In this document: one piece after another, positions 16,327 through 26,061 of the stretch
Position numbering within the stretch: the first letter of the stretch is position 1
How the letters are laid out: the number at the start of each line of letters is the position of its first letter
Source: Alphaproteobacteria bacterium
GTDB lineage: Bacteria > Pseudomonadota > Alphaproteobacteria > Rs-D84 > CACZYB01
Length of the DNA: 64,000 nt
NCBI GenBank assembly: GCA_016297965.1
Contig: JAEDDP010000001.1
Location: 145,432-209,431 of the forward strand
Direction: 5' to 3'
The notes under the pieces: model-generated
The model's database searches: none
The model's input: the letters and a program-made list of their open reading frames with translations, nothing else
What the model was told of the DNA's origin: nothing
Made by a program: the position numbers and the translations under genes

Positions 16327-18767
16327 TACCAGTTTATCGCCTTTATTTTTCTTACCATATCATTATAATTGAATGGTGAAATTTTGGAGTTATTGTGAAT
16401 ACATCTCTTTCCAACTCCTTCAACTTGTTGCCAATCATCAAGGTTAAAATTGTTATATTGTTTTGAAATATAATCATATTCTTTTACAAGTTCTTTCATC
16501 GTTGATTTTTCGTTGGATGAAATCTTTTCATAATAAGTTTGTTCCTTAAACTTGCTATTTGGTGTAGGTGATATTGAACAACCATACCAACTTTTTGGAT
16601 TTGTATCGTGAGCGCATTTTAATTGAAGTTTTTTGAATATTTCGCAGGCTCTATCCGCTAATTTTTTTAATTCATCAAGATCAGATTTATAATTACACTC
16701 TTCTAATTGTTGTTTTGCATTTTCATACGTTATTGTTTTCCAAACAAAGCTAGTATTTGAACATTGTTTCTTTAATGCATCAAAACAAGCCTTTTGCGCT
16801 TCATCGGTATTTAAAAATACACCTTTTAGTGAAATGCCAAGTTGTGTTTGACACATATTGATTTCTTTTTGAGCATCAATTATCGCATTTAATTTTGTAA
16901 TGTTTGACTTTATATCATCAATAGTTTTTTTGAAATTATCCTTTGTCAAAGTAGGTTTGTCAGATGTATCATTACACAAAGAATTTCTTTTTTCCTTAAC
17001 TTCATTACATGCATGTGTATTTAAATATTTTTTTACCTGTGAAATTGAAACTTTGTTTAAAAGTTCACTCTCTTTTTTCATTAAGTCGTTATATTCACTG
17101 TAATCAATCCAATTATCAACTTTGTTTTTACATTCGTTTGAATAATCATAATTGTCATTACCAGCGGTTGTTGTAAGTTTTAAAGTTTCCTTTATTCCCT
17201 TAGTATCTGCATATTTTTTACATAATTCAGTTTCTATTTTGGTTTTGCAATTTTGTGGATTTTTTCCAATATCAATGGATAATTTGTTGTTGGAGTAAAT
17301 CTTTTTGGCACCAACCAAATAATTGTTGCATTCTGCCAAATCCTTTTCATTTTGTATTGTATTTAAACATTCCTTTACAACCTCATTATTTTCAAGAGTT
17401 GTTTTATTTATTGAAAAATCATTTTTTAATGTTTCTATGTCTGAATCACAGAATTTTTCGGTTCGGCTTTTTGTTGTTATGTAATAATCAAGACTTTTTG
17501 TTCCGCTTTTATTTGGAATAGGAGATACACCGCTACATTTCTCTTGTATTGCTTCCAAAAGGACCAAATTTTTTAAGCAAGTTTCAAGTTTTTCTGCGGC
17601 TTTGTCCTGTGATAATATTTCATAGCTTTTGCAACTTTTATCTGGTTCAAACATTAACTGTATTTTTGATACGGATTTTGCCAATTTTGCAACTCCATTT
17701 TCAAAAATTACACCATATCCAGGGTTGTTTGAACTTGCACAAAATGCCTTTGTTGTTTCGTATAAATATTTATAGCCATCAGGACTGTTGTCTTTGAACT
17801 CTTTATTTTTAAATAAGTTTCGTATGTCTGTTGTTAATTTAGAACACTGAGCAAGTTTTTCTATAATACATTCTTTTTGCGTTAATTCATCTTGTTTCTT
17901 TTTACACATTTCTAATGAAGTAAGTTTTTTAACATCTTCATTTTTACTTATTTTTTGTATTTCAGCTTTACAATCTTCAAGAGCTTTATTTGCTTCCTGT
18001 TGTGCCTGTTTTAGTTTTTCAATATTTTCTTCGGCTGTTGTGGTTTCCGTTGCAATTTTTTTCTTAAGGGCTTCAAGTTGATCATTGGATAGGTTTTCTA
18101 TGGTTGAAACATCCAATTTTACATCCCTTTGATCTGTATTATGTTGTTTAAGGTTTGGAACCTTTTGTTTATTTAATTCTTTGTTCAAATCATCAAAATT
18201 TTTTTCGGTGATTTGTTTTGTCGTTTCTGTTGTTTTGAATAAGTCAGGAATGGAAAGAAGTCCTGCTTCCTCATTAAGTATTTTTGCCAGTGTTCCAAGT
18301 CCCGCTTTGATATCGGCCATTAGACCTGTTTTTGTTTGTGACTCTATTGTATTTATTTTTTCCCGTAATTTTTGGAATATACGAAGTTCTTCATAAAATT
18401 CCTTTATTGTCTTAAAGGTGTCATGTGATGCCGTTTCCGCAATACTTCCAGTAAGTTTTTTTGTGGCTGGTGCCGTTGGAAAACCATTAGGGCAGTCCTT
18501 GGTAATGCCTTCTTCCTTGCAAAATTTAGAGCAATCGCCAGTATATTTTGCATTTTTACAATAGTTATTTTGTAAATCTTCTACTTCTTTAAGAAATGCG
18601 TTTGCCACACTGTTAAGGTTTGTTGCTGTATCAGATGGTATTTTAATTTCAAGGTTTCGTTCAATCCTTGTGTCAGAATCAGACTTTGCACCAGAATCAG
18701 AAACCATCCCTGCGTAAAGAGTAGGGGAAAAGAAAAGACAAAGTAGTGTAGCTATCACTTTTTTCAT
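16326..18767 (-). CDS. large exported Cys-rich coiled-coil protein
   Basis: 813 residues from ATG 18767: signal peptide MKKVIATLLCLFFSPTLYAG, then a mainly helical, Lys/Glu/Asn-rich protein with several dozen Cys spread along its length, often as C-x(2-4)-C or isolated pairs, and coiled-coil-like stretches. The longer reading frame starting at TTG 18803 is rejected because that TTG is the -35 box of a promoter. I do not recognise a family. The Cys abundance and signal peptide imply a disulfide-bonded exported protein. ruvA follows with a 1-base overlap. Confidence 0.7.
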   Translation of the reverse strand: MKKVIATLLCLFFSPTLYAGMVSDSGAKSDSDTRIERNLEIKIPSDTATNLNSVANAFLKEVEDLQNNYCKNAKYTGDCSKFCKEEGITKDCPNGFPTAPATKKLTGSIAETASHDTFKTIKEFYEELRIFQKLREKINTIESQTKTGLMADIKAGLGTLAKILNEEAGLLSIPDLFKTTETTKQITEKNFDDLNKELNKQKVPNLKQHNTDQRDVKLDVSTIENLSNDQLEALKKKIATETTTAEENIEKLKQAQQEANKALEDCKAEIQKISKNEDVKKLTSLEMCKKKQDELTQKECIIEKLAQCSKLTTDIRNLFKNKEFKDNSPDGYKYLYETTKAFCASSNNPGYGVIFENGVAKLAKSVSKIQLMFEPDKSCKSYEILSQDKAAEKLETCLKNLVLLEAIQEKCSGVSPIPNKSGTKSLDYYITTKSRTEKFCDSDIETLKNDFSINKTTLENNEVVKECLNTIQNEKDLAECNNYLVGAKKIYSNNKLSIDIGKNPQNCKTKIETELCKKYADTKGIKETLKLTTTAGNDNYDYSNECKNKVDNWIDYSEYNDLMKKESELLNKVSISQVKKYLNTHACNEVKEKRNSLCNDTSDKPTLTKDNFKKTIDDIKSNITKLNAIIDAQKEINMCQTQLGISLKGVFLNTDEAQKACFDALKKQCSNTSFVWKTITYENAKQQLEECNYKSDLDELKKLADRACEIFKKLQLKCAHDTNPKSWYGCSISPTPNSKFKEQTYYEKISSNEKSTMKELVKEYDYISKQYNNFNLDDWQQVEGVGKRCIHNNSKISPFNYNDMVRKIKAINW

Positions 18768-18774
18768 AATGTTT

Positions 18775-18803
18775 ATTGTATCATTTTTTTTCGTGAAGGG
18801 CAA
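18775..18803 (-). promoter_or_regulatory. sigma-70 promoter of the 813-residue protein / ruvA operon
   Basis: On the minus strand TTGCCC (18803-18798) and TACAAT (18780-18775) are 17 bases apart. The predicted transcript would begin within a few bases of ATG 18767, so the message would be leaderless or nearly so; no Shine-Dalgarno is visible. Confidence 0.6.
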
Positions 18804-18824
18804 GACCTATTTATCGTTAGTATT

Positions 18825-18851
18825 AAAAAAAAGCCCCCAATGAATGAGGGC
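18825..18851 (-). terminator. intrinsic terminator of the 18.9-21.9 kb operon
   Basis: Minus-strand GCCCTCATTCATTGGGGGC hairpin followed by eight Ts. Confidence 0.75.
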
Positions 18852-18875
18852 AATGTTTTAAAAAGTGAAAGTTTG

Positions 18876-20372
18876 TTATTCTTCGGAAGGTTCAGTTGGG
18901 GTTGCCGGTGTATCACCAGAACCATCAAAGCTTGTATCTCCGGTGCCGTCGCCTTCTTCACTAGAATATGAAGAGGTAGAAGGATTTTCAGGTTCTTTTT
19001 CTTCGCCACCTGTTTCACCGGAAGATTTCTTTTCTTCCCTTAATTTTTTGGCTTCTTCACGTTTATTTTTTCTTTCTGTTGCCTTTTTCTCCTTTTCTTC
19101 GGCTTTTTTTGCCTTATCTAATTCTTTTTTAACAGATTTTACTTCTTTGTTTAAAGCTTTATAATTTTCATTTAACTGATTAACCTTTTCAACAAAGTCA
19201 GGTTCGGTGCTTTCAGGAATGGCTTCCTTTTGAGCCTTTAATTCTTCTATCTTTTTGGTTAAATCACTTTTCTTTGTTTCATCGGTAATTTCGTTAATTG
19301 AGGTTGTTAATGTTTCTATATTACCGTCAAATTTGTTAAGCATATCTTTTGCAGATTTTATATCCTTTATTTGTTTATCTGCTTCACGTTCTTCTTTGGT
19401 CTTTCCGGCCATTGTGTCATTTGCCCAATTTGTACCCTTGAATGCGCCAATTTGGTCAACAATATATTCCTTTCCACCGGCAAGAAGTCCCTTTTCGTTA
19501 ATCTTTCTTTCAATTGAGCTTGTCTTGTCAACAAGGGCGATGTTTGCATCGTAAAGTTCAGTGTAGTTTTTCTCGCCACACATCATATTACCCTCTGATT
19601 TAAGGGAGTTTACAAGTTGGATTAAATCACGTGGAAATTCGGTTGTTTTAAAATCAATTTTAAGGTCAAGAAGTCGTCCATAGGCCGCAAGGTTTGACCA
19701 ACCGATATTTCCAACCTTTGAAAAGTATGAAGTTAGACTGTCCCCAGTTTCGGAGTCGGAAATTTCTTCACCATTTGAAATTCTTTTATATTGTAATTGT
19801 ATTGCGGATTTTCCACATCTGCTGTTTAAATCACCACTTGAAATGACAACTTTTTCATTTTGGCTTGTCAAAACATAACGATAGCATTCTTCAGCAGCAA
19901 GTGAGCGGGCAAGGGCGATATTACAATTTTTTGTATCATTTGCGGCATAGCTGTCGTATGAATTCCAAAGGTTGTTTACCGCTTCTTCAATGAAATTTGC
20001 ACAATAAATTTCATTTACCTCAGTTGTATCGGTTGGAAGAATTATCCCCGCATAGGCTTCGGTTGCATTTTTACATTTGTTGTTTCCACAATAGTTTTTA
20101 AGAGATTTAACAACCATTGCAGTACAGTTTCGTTTTGCACTGGCATCGGTGATTGGGGCAACCTGTGTATAATCGGTTGTTCGTACGGTTGTGTCGGCAA
20201 CGGTAGCATTTACGGATGTTGTTGTACCGCTTACCTTTACATTACCACTAAGACTGCGACGAGATGAGGCAGAACGTGCGGAAGAACTGTTCCTTCTGGA
20301 ATTTCTTGCGGCGTCTGCATTTTGATTGAAAAGTACAGCCAATCCCAATAATGCAATAAGTTTTTTAGTCAT
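18876..20372 (-). CDS. exported Cys-containing protein with post-signal Arg/Ser segment (family member 2)
   Basis: 498 residues. Signal peptide (about 1-21, ending ADA), then ARNSRRNSSSARSASSRRS, a strongly basic Arg/Ser run. The middle shares with members 1 and 3 the arrangement of a Cys-bearing block (KSEGNMMCGEKNY) followed by ALVDKTSSIERKINEKGLLAG. The C-terminal third is a long Lys/Glu coiled coil (about 360-450) and then an acidic Ser/Gly/Thr tail. Fourteen bases downstream of member 3, so co-transcribed with it. No known family recognised. Confidence 0.7.
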   Translation of the reverse strand: MTKKLIALLGLAVLFNQNADAARNSRRNSSSARSASSRRSLSGNVKVSGTTTSVNATVADTTVRTTDYTQVAPITDASAKRNCTAMVVKSLKNYCGNNKCKNATEAYAGIILPTDTTEVNEIYCANFIEEAVNNLWNSYDSYAANDTKNCNIALARSLAAEECYRYVLTSQNEKVVISSGDLNSRCGKSAIQLQYKRISNGEEISDSETGDSLTSYFSKVGNIGWSNLAAYGRLLDLKIDFKTTEFPRDLIQLVNSLKSEGNMMCGEKNYTELYDANIALVDKTSSIERKINEKGLLAGGKEYIVDQIGAFKGTNWANDTMAGKTKEEREADKQIKDIKSAKDMLNKFDGNIETLTTSINEITDETKKSDLTKKIEELKAQKEAIPESTEPDFVEKVNQLNENYKALNKEVKSVKKELDKAKKAEEKEKKATERKNKREEAKKLREEKKSSGETGGEEKEPENPSTSSYSSEEGDGTGDTSFDGSGDTPATPTEPSEE

Positions 20373-20386
20373 AATTTTTTCTCCTT

Positions 20387-21892
20387 TTAATCATCCAAAG
20401 TTGTAAATTCTGTTTGGTTTAGTTCCTTATTTTCTTCCCTTCCAAGCATCTTTTTAAGGGCAGTTTTTGAAAGGTTTACGTTTTCATTTTCCATATCGTA
20501 ATCAATTGTTTTATATTCAATGGTTGCATTTTCACCAACACCGGTTTTGCGAACCTCAATTATACGATATTGTTTTTTCTCGCTTTCCTCAGGTGTGAGA
20601 AGAAGGTATTTCCCGGTTTTAAGTTCAGATTTCTTTTCCTTTAATGTACTATCGGAAATATCACCGCTTAGTGTAAGTACGGCAATGCTTGTATCCGTAT
20701 TAACATCTTCATCTTTTACACCACCAATGATACCTTCACGGGAAAGCTTATTCATACGGTTTTCACCAACGATAACAGATGCCTGGTTAAAGGTCCAGGT
20801 TTGTGCGCCCTTTAATCCACCCTGTTCATCAATTGCCCGAGCAAGAGATGACTTTTCACGGGAAACCTGAATATCGGTTTGATGCATTGTTGCGGTATAT
20901 TCGGAACCGCAGGCAGGTCCAACTTCGTTTAGGTGAGTGTTTAGAATTTGGGTTATTTTTACCTCCCAATCGTTGGATTTGTCAGTAATTTTTCCATCCA
21001 AATAATTACTTACAACTTCAATTCCATCGGCAGGGCTTAATTTTCCGGCATTTATATATAGTCGTGGAATGTCGGTTGGGAAAATTATACCCTTTTGTTC
21101 CTCATCCCCAAAGAGTTTGGTCCATTTTGCTTGGAGACCAGCAATTCCGCAAAGGCTGTTTAACTTGCTTTCAATAGAATCAACCGCACCGGTTGCACGT
21201 CCGGCGGAAAGTACGGCCTGAAAACATTCGTTTGATGCCTCCGCCACAACACGTTTAAGTTTGCAATTTGGTGAATTTGCACCGGTTATTTGGTAATCAT
21301 CGGCAATGCTTTTTGTTAAATCCTCAGTAAACATATAGCAAGCCTTATCATACTCATACGCCTGACCTTCAATATATACGGTAATGCCAGAAGTATCAAA
21401 GTTTATGAAAAGGTCGTTTGCATCATAACATTTAAGTTTACCATCTTCGCCAATGCCGTTGTTGAAATAAGATTCATCACAGGCATTTTGAATTGCATTT
21501 ATAAGGGCATTTCCACAAGCCTTTCTTTGTGAAACGGCAAAAGAATCACTCTTTTTAATACATTCATTCGTGTTTGATGCATTTATTATATAATTTGTTT
21601 CATCAACACATTCGCATGCGGTTCCGGCGGAATTTTTTCTGGCATTTGCACCACATTTAAGGAAAGCAGTTGTTTTTTTACCGATACATGCCGGATCGCC
21701 AGGTTTTGCACACTTTATTGTCTTTATTCCGGATGTTGTATTTTTAAGTCCGGTGGAAGTTTGTGCGTTCGTTGCGGAATAAATTGAACGGGCGGATCTT
21801 CGGTTTGTACGTGCAGAATAAACATCACTACCAATTAGAAGTAATGGTAGAGCCATAATTTTTATATAAAAGTTTTTGTTCATTTTTTTCAT
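20387..21892 (-). CDS. exported Cys-containing protein with post-signal Arg/Ser segment (family member 3)
   Basis: 501 residues. The signal peptide (about 1-26) ends YSA and is followed by RTNRRSARSIYSA. A Cys-rich module lies at about 55-105 (CAKPGDPACIGKKTTAFLKCG...CECVDETNYII) and looks EGF-like or another small disulfide module. The block NEVGPACGSEYTATMHQTDIQVSREKSSLARAIDEQGGLKG corresponds to those in members 1 and 2. An in-frame ATG at 21883 is an alternative start. First gene of a two-gene operon with member 2. Confidence 0.7.
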   Translation of the reverse strand: MKKMNKNFYIKIMALPLLLIGSDVYSARTNRRSARSIYSATNAQTSTGLKNTTSGIKTIKCAKPGDPACIGKKTTAFLKCGANARKNSAGTACECVDETNYIINASNTNECIKKSDSFAVSQRKACGNALINAIQNACDESYFNNGIGEDGKLKCYDANDLFINFDTSGITVYIEGQAYEYDKACYMFTEDLTKSIADDYQITGANSPNCKLKRVVAEASNECFQAVLSAGRATGAVDSIESKLNSLCGIAGLQAKWTKLFGDEEQKGIIFPTDIPRLYINAGKLSPADGIEVVSNYLDGKITDKSNDWEVKITQILNTHLNEVGPACGSEYTATMHQTDIQVSREKSSLARAIDEQGGLKGAQTWTFNQASVIVGENRMNKLSREGIIGGVKDEDVNTDTSIAVLTLSGDISDSTLKEKKSELKTGKYLLLTPEESEKKQYRIIEVRKTGVGENATIEYKTIDYDMENENVNLSKTALKKMLGREENKELNQTEFTTLDD

Positions 21893-22060
21893 ACTTTTAT
21901 CCTGATATTTTCCATTATACCTTTTTTTTAACCCTTAATCAATAAAATAATTATTTTTTCATTTTTTGAATAAAAGCTTGAAAAATTGTAAAAATAAGTA
22001 TAAATTGTAGATAATTTTTTTAATAATTGTGGATTTATCCATTATTTATAGGAGTTTATT

Positions 22061-22672
22061 ATGGTTGGAAAAATTTTAATGCCAAAGGCAACAGCAGTGT
22101 GGTTGATTGATAATACCGCTTTGACTTTTGAACAAATTGCAGATTTTTGTGGTATGCATGTTCTTGAAGTGCAGGCTTTGGCTGATAGGGAACAAACTGA
22201 TTATGTTGTTGGTTCAAGTCCGATTTTGAATGGAATGCTTTCAAAGGAAGATATTGAAAAGTGTGAAGCAGATCCAAATGCAAAACTTACCCTTAGCAAG
22301 AATTCAGAGGAGTTTTTGAAGAAAAGCCGTGAGGTTAAATCAAGATATACTCCTATGGCACACAGACAAAATCGTCCGGATGCAATTGCATGGATTTTGA
22401 AAAATCATCCAAATATTTCTGATGCACAAATTTGTAAGTTGGTAAGAACAACTAAGGCAACAATTGAAGCTATTCGCGACAGAACACATAAGGCGATTGC
22501 GGATATTCAACCAAGAAATCCAGTATTACTTGGTATTTGTTCTGAATTTGATTTAACAAAAGCTATTGTTGATGCCAATAAAAAGGCTGAGGTTGCACAA
22601 AAAAGAGCCGAAGCTGTGGCAAAGAAAGTTGCCGAAAAGACGGCAGACGAAGAATTTGTTGAAGAAAAATAG
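22061..22672 (+). CDS. trcR: cell-cycle transcriptional regulator TrcR (DUF1013)
   Basis: 203 residues matching the alphaproteobacterial DUF1013 family: MPKATAVWLIDNTALTFEQIADFCGMHVLEVQALAD at the start (HTH-like), the RPDAIAWILKNHPNISDAQICKLVRTTKATIEAIRDRTH block in the middle (second HTH), and an Ala/Lys/Glu-rich helical tail. It is a predicted DNA-binding regulator under cell-cycle control in Caulobacter-like bacteria. ATAGGAG precedes ATG 22061. rpoD follows about 85 bases downstream. Confidence 0.88.
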   Translation: MVGKILMPKATAVWLIDNTALTFEQIADFCGMHVLEVQALADREQTDYVVGSSPILNGMLSKEDIEKCEADPNAKLTLSKNSEEFLKKSREVKSRYTPMAHRQNRPDAIAWILKNHPNISDAQICKLVRTTKATIEAIRDRTHKAIADIQPRNPVLLGICSEFDLTKAIVDANKKAEVAQKRAEAVAKKVAEKTADEEFVEEK

Positions 22673-22757
22673 ACGTTTTTTGCTAAAATAAATTGACTTT
22701 TGTCATAAAAAGTTTTAGAAAGAACATTGAAATATATTTCCCGTTAACCTTTAAATT

Positions 22758-24914
22758 GTGGTGTTAATAGTGTTCTTTAAAAGAAAATCAATAGAAAATC
22801 AAAATAATGTTGCTTCCAAGGATATAGAAGTTAAAGAAGAAAAGTTGGAGGCAACTTCTTCTGTATTGTCTGAGCCAACTGATGATGTAGCATCAGATTT
22901 TTTAATTTCTGGGTTATCAGATAATCTTAAAAAACTTATAAAAAAGGCACGGAAAAGAGGTTTTGTTTCCCGTGCAATGGTGGAGCAGGCGTCCGAACTT
23001 GATGGATTGTCGGCGGAGGAGGCAGAAGATGCCCTTATCCGTATTTCCGAAATTGGGGTGAATGTTCGTGAAGAATATGACGAAGGGGATGAACTTTCCC
23101 TTGACGATGATGAAGAATTGGATGAAGACGAAGATTTTGAAGAAGATGATGCCGATGAATTGGAATGTAAAACTTCGTCTGATGATGACAGACTTTATGG
23201 TGTAAGCAAGTTAACAATTGAGCATAACCCTGCGATGAAGGAGTTTTTGTCTTCACATCAGGGGGATGATGACGAAATTAAATTCGTTGAAAGTAGGAGT
23301 AGTGATCCAGTAAGAAATTACCTTCGCACAATGGGTTCCATTGAACTTTTTTCACGTGCCGGTGAAATTGCAATTGCAAAGCGAATTGAAGCTGGACGAA
23401 AGCTTATGATTGAAGGACTTTGCGACAGCCCGATGACCGTTAAAAAAATTCTTGGCTGGTATAACAGCCTTGTAAAGGAAGAAATGCAACTTCGCGATAT
23501 TATCAATCTTGATTTGATGTATGGTGATGTGTTTATGGATAAGGAAACCGTTGATGAGGAAGATCTTGAAGAAGAGGAAAATTCTTCTGGTGATGCCTTT
23601 GATGATTTGGATGATGAAAACCTTGACGAAGCAGAATTGTATGAAGATAGTTCACAGGTTCCAGTTAATGCGATGGAAGAATCACTTCGTCCAACGGTTA
23701 TTGAAACATTTGAAAATATTAAAAAGATTTATGCAAAGCTTAGCCGTCTTGAAGATAAGCAAAGTGCAGATAAAACAAAGGTTGATTTGGCAACATTTAA
23801 GTCAAAGCATTCAAAACTTTATTCCGAACTTGTTTCCTATATGGCGACAATAAAGCTTAATGACGCAAGGATTACAGAACTTCTTGATGAAATGACAGAC
23901 AAGAACAGAAAGCTTTTGTCATTGGAAGGACGTCTTTTAAGACTTGCCGAAAATTCAAGAATTAAAAGGGAAGATTTCCTTGAAAAATACAATGCGACTG
24001 GTTTAACCGATGCCTGGATAAAAAAAGTTTCAAAAATTTCATCAAAGGATTGGAAACGTTTTACAACTGTGCATATTGATGAAATTAACCGTATTAAGGG
24101 TGAAATGCAGTTGATTGAAGATGAAACTGGTCTTCCATTAAAAGAATATAAAACCGTGGTTGAAGTTGTTCGTAAGGGTGAACGGTTTGAATCCACCGCA
24201 AAGAAGGAAATGATTGAGGCGAATCTTCGTTTGGTTATTTCTATTGCAAAGAAGTATACGAATCGTGGACTTCAATTCCTTGATTTGGTTCAGGAAGGTA
24301 ATATTGGTTTGATGAAGGCGGTTGATAAGTTTGAATATCGTCGTGGGTATAAATTTTCTACTTATGCAACATGGTGGATAAGACAGGCTATTACTCGTTC
24401 TATTGCAGACCAGGCAAGAACTATACGTATACCGGTACATATGATTGAAACAATTACAAAGTTGAAAAAAACATCACGTGTAATGATGCAGGATATGGGT
24501 CGTGAACCAACACCAGAAGAATTGGCAAAGAAAATTGGGATGCCAATTGATAGGGTAAGAAAGGTTTTACGTATTGCAAAGTCCCCAATTTCATTGGAAA
24601 CACCGGTTGGTGATGATGAAGATAGTTCATTCAGAGATTTCCTTGAAGATAAGAATGTGGTTAAACCTCTTGATGCGGTTGTTAACAGCAACCTTCGTGA
24701 AATTACATCACAGGTTCTTTCAACACTTACCCCAAGGGAAGAAAGAGTTTTAAGAATGCGTTTTGGTATTGGTATGAATAGCGATCATACATTGGAGGAG
24801 GTTGGTAAACAATTTTCCGTTACCCGTGAACGTATTCGTCAGATTGAGGCAAAGGCCCTTCGCAAATTAAAGCATCCGACGAGGGCAAAAAAGCTTAAAA
24901 CTTTTGTTGAATAA
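22758..24914 (+). CDS. rpoD: RNA polymerase primary sigma factor RpoD
   Basis: 718 residues. An acidic N-terminal region 1.1 contains long Asp/Glu runs (about 105-135 and 258-300), then region 1.2 ([29 protein letters not shown]) and a non-conserved insert. Regions 2-4 follow: [56 protein letters not shown], region 3, and region 4 with [30 protein letters not shown]. It recognises the TTGACA/TATAAT promoters seen throughout the window. The GTG at 22758 is only the longest frame; no Shine-Dalgarno is clear, so the true start may be a few codons further on. Confidence 0.95.
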   Translation: MVLIVFFKRKSIENQNNVASKDIEVKEEKLEATSSVLSEPTDDVASDFLISGLSDNLKKLIKKARKRGFVSRAMVEQASELDGLSAEEAEDALIRISEIGVNVREEYDEGDELSLDDDEELDEDEDFEEDDADELECKTSSDDDRLYGVSKLTIEHNPAMKEFLSSHQGDDDEIKFVESRSSDPVRNYLRTMGSIELFSRAGEIAIAKRIEAGRKLMIEGLCDSPMTVKKILGWYNSLVKEEMQLRDIINLDLMYGDVFMDKETVDEEDLEEEENSSGDAFDDLDDENLDEAELYEDSSQVPVNAMEESLRPTVIETFENIKKIYAKLSRLEDKQSADKTKVDLATFKSKHSKLYSELVSYMATIKLNDARITELLDEMTDKNRKLLSLEGRLLRLAENSRIKREDFLEKYNATGLTDAWIKKVSKISSKDWKRFTTVHIDEINRIKGEMQLIEDETGLPLKEYKTVVEVVRKGERFESTAKKEMIEANLRLVISIAKKYTNRGLQFLDLVQEGNIGLMKAVDKFEYRRGYKFSTYATWWIRQAITRSIADQARTIRIPVHMIETITKLKKTSRVMMQDMGREPTPEELAKKIGMPIDRVRKVLRIAKSPISLETPVGDDEDSSFRDFLEDKNVVKPLDAVVNSNLREITSQVLSTLTPREERVLRMRFGIGMNSDHTLEEVGKQFSVTRERIRQIEAKALRKLKHPTRAKKLKTFVE

Positions 24915-24917
24915 ATT

Positions 24918-24945
24918 AAAAGCCTCCCACCATGGAGGTTTTTTA
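24918..24945 (+). terminator. intrinsic terminator of rpoD
   Basis: CCTCC-CACCAT-GGAGG with a T run. Confidence 0.75.
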
Positions 24946-25008
24946 ATATTTACTTGACTTTTAATACAAAAATATTATTATGTCTAAATAATTTAATTAG
25001 GAGTTAAA

Positions 25009-25248
25009 ATGAAACAAGTAAATACAGTATCTGATTTGGCGACTTTACATAAACAACATATGCGGGAAATTTGTATGTTTATACAATCCGAAATAGAAAA
25101 GGGTGGCGATCCGGTTATGGTTGTACGAAAGGTAAGCCACAGTCTTGATATGTCATCATGTGATATTTACAGATTTAACAGGCACGAAGGTTATATTTTC
25201 AGTCAATATTTTGGAAATCATATTTCAAAGTTTAGTAAGGGTAGATAA
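25009..25248 (+). CDS. single-unit protein of a 56-residue HTH-like repeat family
   Basis: 79 residues containing one copy of the motif repeated four times in the next gene: (C)-x(3)-I...GGD-x-x-x-V-V-R-K-V-S..L-D-M-S..D-I-Y-R-F-N at residues about 17-63. It starts MKQV, like MRQV in the next gene, and the stop lies two bases before that gene's ATG, so they form an operon. The unit looks like a homeodomain-like helix-turn-helix as in IS3-type OrfA transposase subunits, but no transposase part is present. Function unknown. Confidence 0.65.
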   Translation: MKQVNTVSDLATLHKQHMREICMFIQSEIEKGGDPVMVVRKVSHSLDMSSCDIYRFNRHEGYIFSQYFGNHISKFSKGR

Positions 25249-25250
25249 TT

Positions 25251-25967
25251 ATGAGACAAGTATACGATGAAGGTAAAAAGAAAAGCATTTGTTTAGAAGT
25301 GAAAAACTTGCAGGATGAAGATAAATCTTCGTTGTCGGATATTTTATCGGGTATTTGTGAAAAGTATAATGTCGGAACAAATGAAGTTTATGCATGGAAC
25401 AAAAAGTTTGGAATGATTTTTGATAATAATCTTTTTTCAAAGGAAGAAAAGTTTCAAATTTGTTATATCGTTGCGGAACTTATTCTTTGTAATGTTGGTA
25501 TTGCTGAGGCGGTTTCTCTCCTTGCACAAAAAAATGGTATTGAAAAGCATGCAATCTATAAATGGAATAGAGAGCTTAAACTTTTTAAAACATCAAAAAA
25601 ATATACCGATGAAGAAAAGAAAAATATCTGTCGTCAGATTGCGGTGCTTGCACATGGTGCAGATAATCCCGCATTTGCAGTGCGGATGATGGCGGAAAAA
25701 TATGATGTGTCTGTTAAATCAATATATACATGGAATCAAAAATACAGGATTTTTTCAACGATTGATAATGGAAGAACAACACCTTTTGGTCGTGAATTTT
25801 GTATTAAAGTCCTTAAAGAAGTGGCTGAGCTTGGCGGTAATGTTCCGGCGATAGAAGCGGTTGCAAAAAAGTATGATATTTCTTTTTCCGCGATATATGC
25901 ATGGAATCGTATATATAAGGTTTTTATGACAAGAACTTTGTTGTTATCGGATAAAAATAGCCGATAG
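25251..25967 (+). CDS. protein made of four tandem 56-residue HTH-like repeats
   Basis: 238 residues consisting almost entirely of four repeats at about 10-57, 66-113, 122-169 and 180-226. Each ends with a signature tetrapeptide and a hydrophobic tail: YAWN 47-50, YKWN 103-106, YTWN 159-162, YAWN 216-219, spaced 56, 56 and 57 residues. Each unit reads like three helices with a DNA-recognition-type turn (A-x-K-Y-D-V/I-S-x-x-S/A-I-Y-x-W-N). The units are diverged from each other, so the array is old. A modular DNA- or RNA-binding role is my inference; no family is recognised. Confidence 0.7.
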   Translation: MRQVYDEGKKKSICLEVKNLQDEDKSSLSDILSGICEKYNVGTNEVYAWNKKFGMIFDNNLFSKEEKFQICYIVAELILCNVGIAEAVSLLAQKNGIEKHAIYKWNRELKLFKTSKKYTDEEKKNICRQIAVLAHGADNPAFAVRMMAEKYDVSVKSIYTWNQKYRIFSTIDNGRTTPFGREFCIKVLKEVAELGGNVPAIEAVAKKYDISFSAIYAWNRIYKVFMTRTLLLSDKNSR

Positions 25968-26061
25968 GATTTCATTCTTTAAGTTTTTTTATTTCCTCTT
26001 GAAAAATATAACTGGTCGGTGTATATTTTCTTCTGACTTTATAATAAAAAGGAGTATTTTT

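Noticed and set aside
18768..18803. Longer start (TTG 18803) for the large exported Cys-rich protein
   Set aside because: The TTG is the -35 box of a 17-spaced promoter, and the added residues precede a clear signal peptide start.
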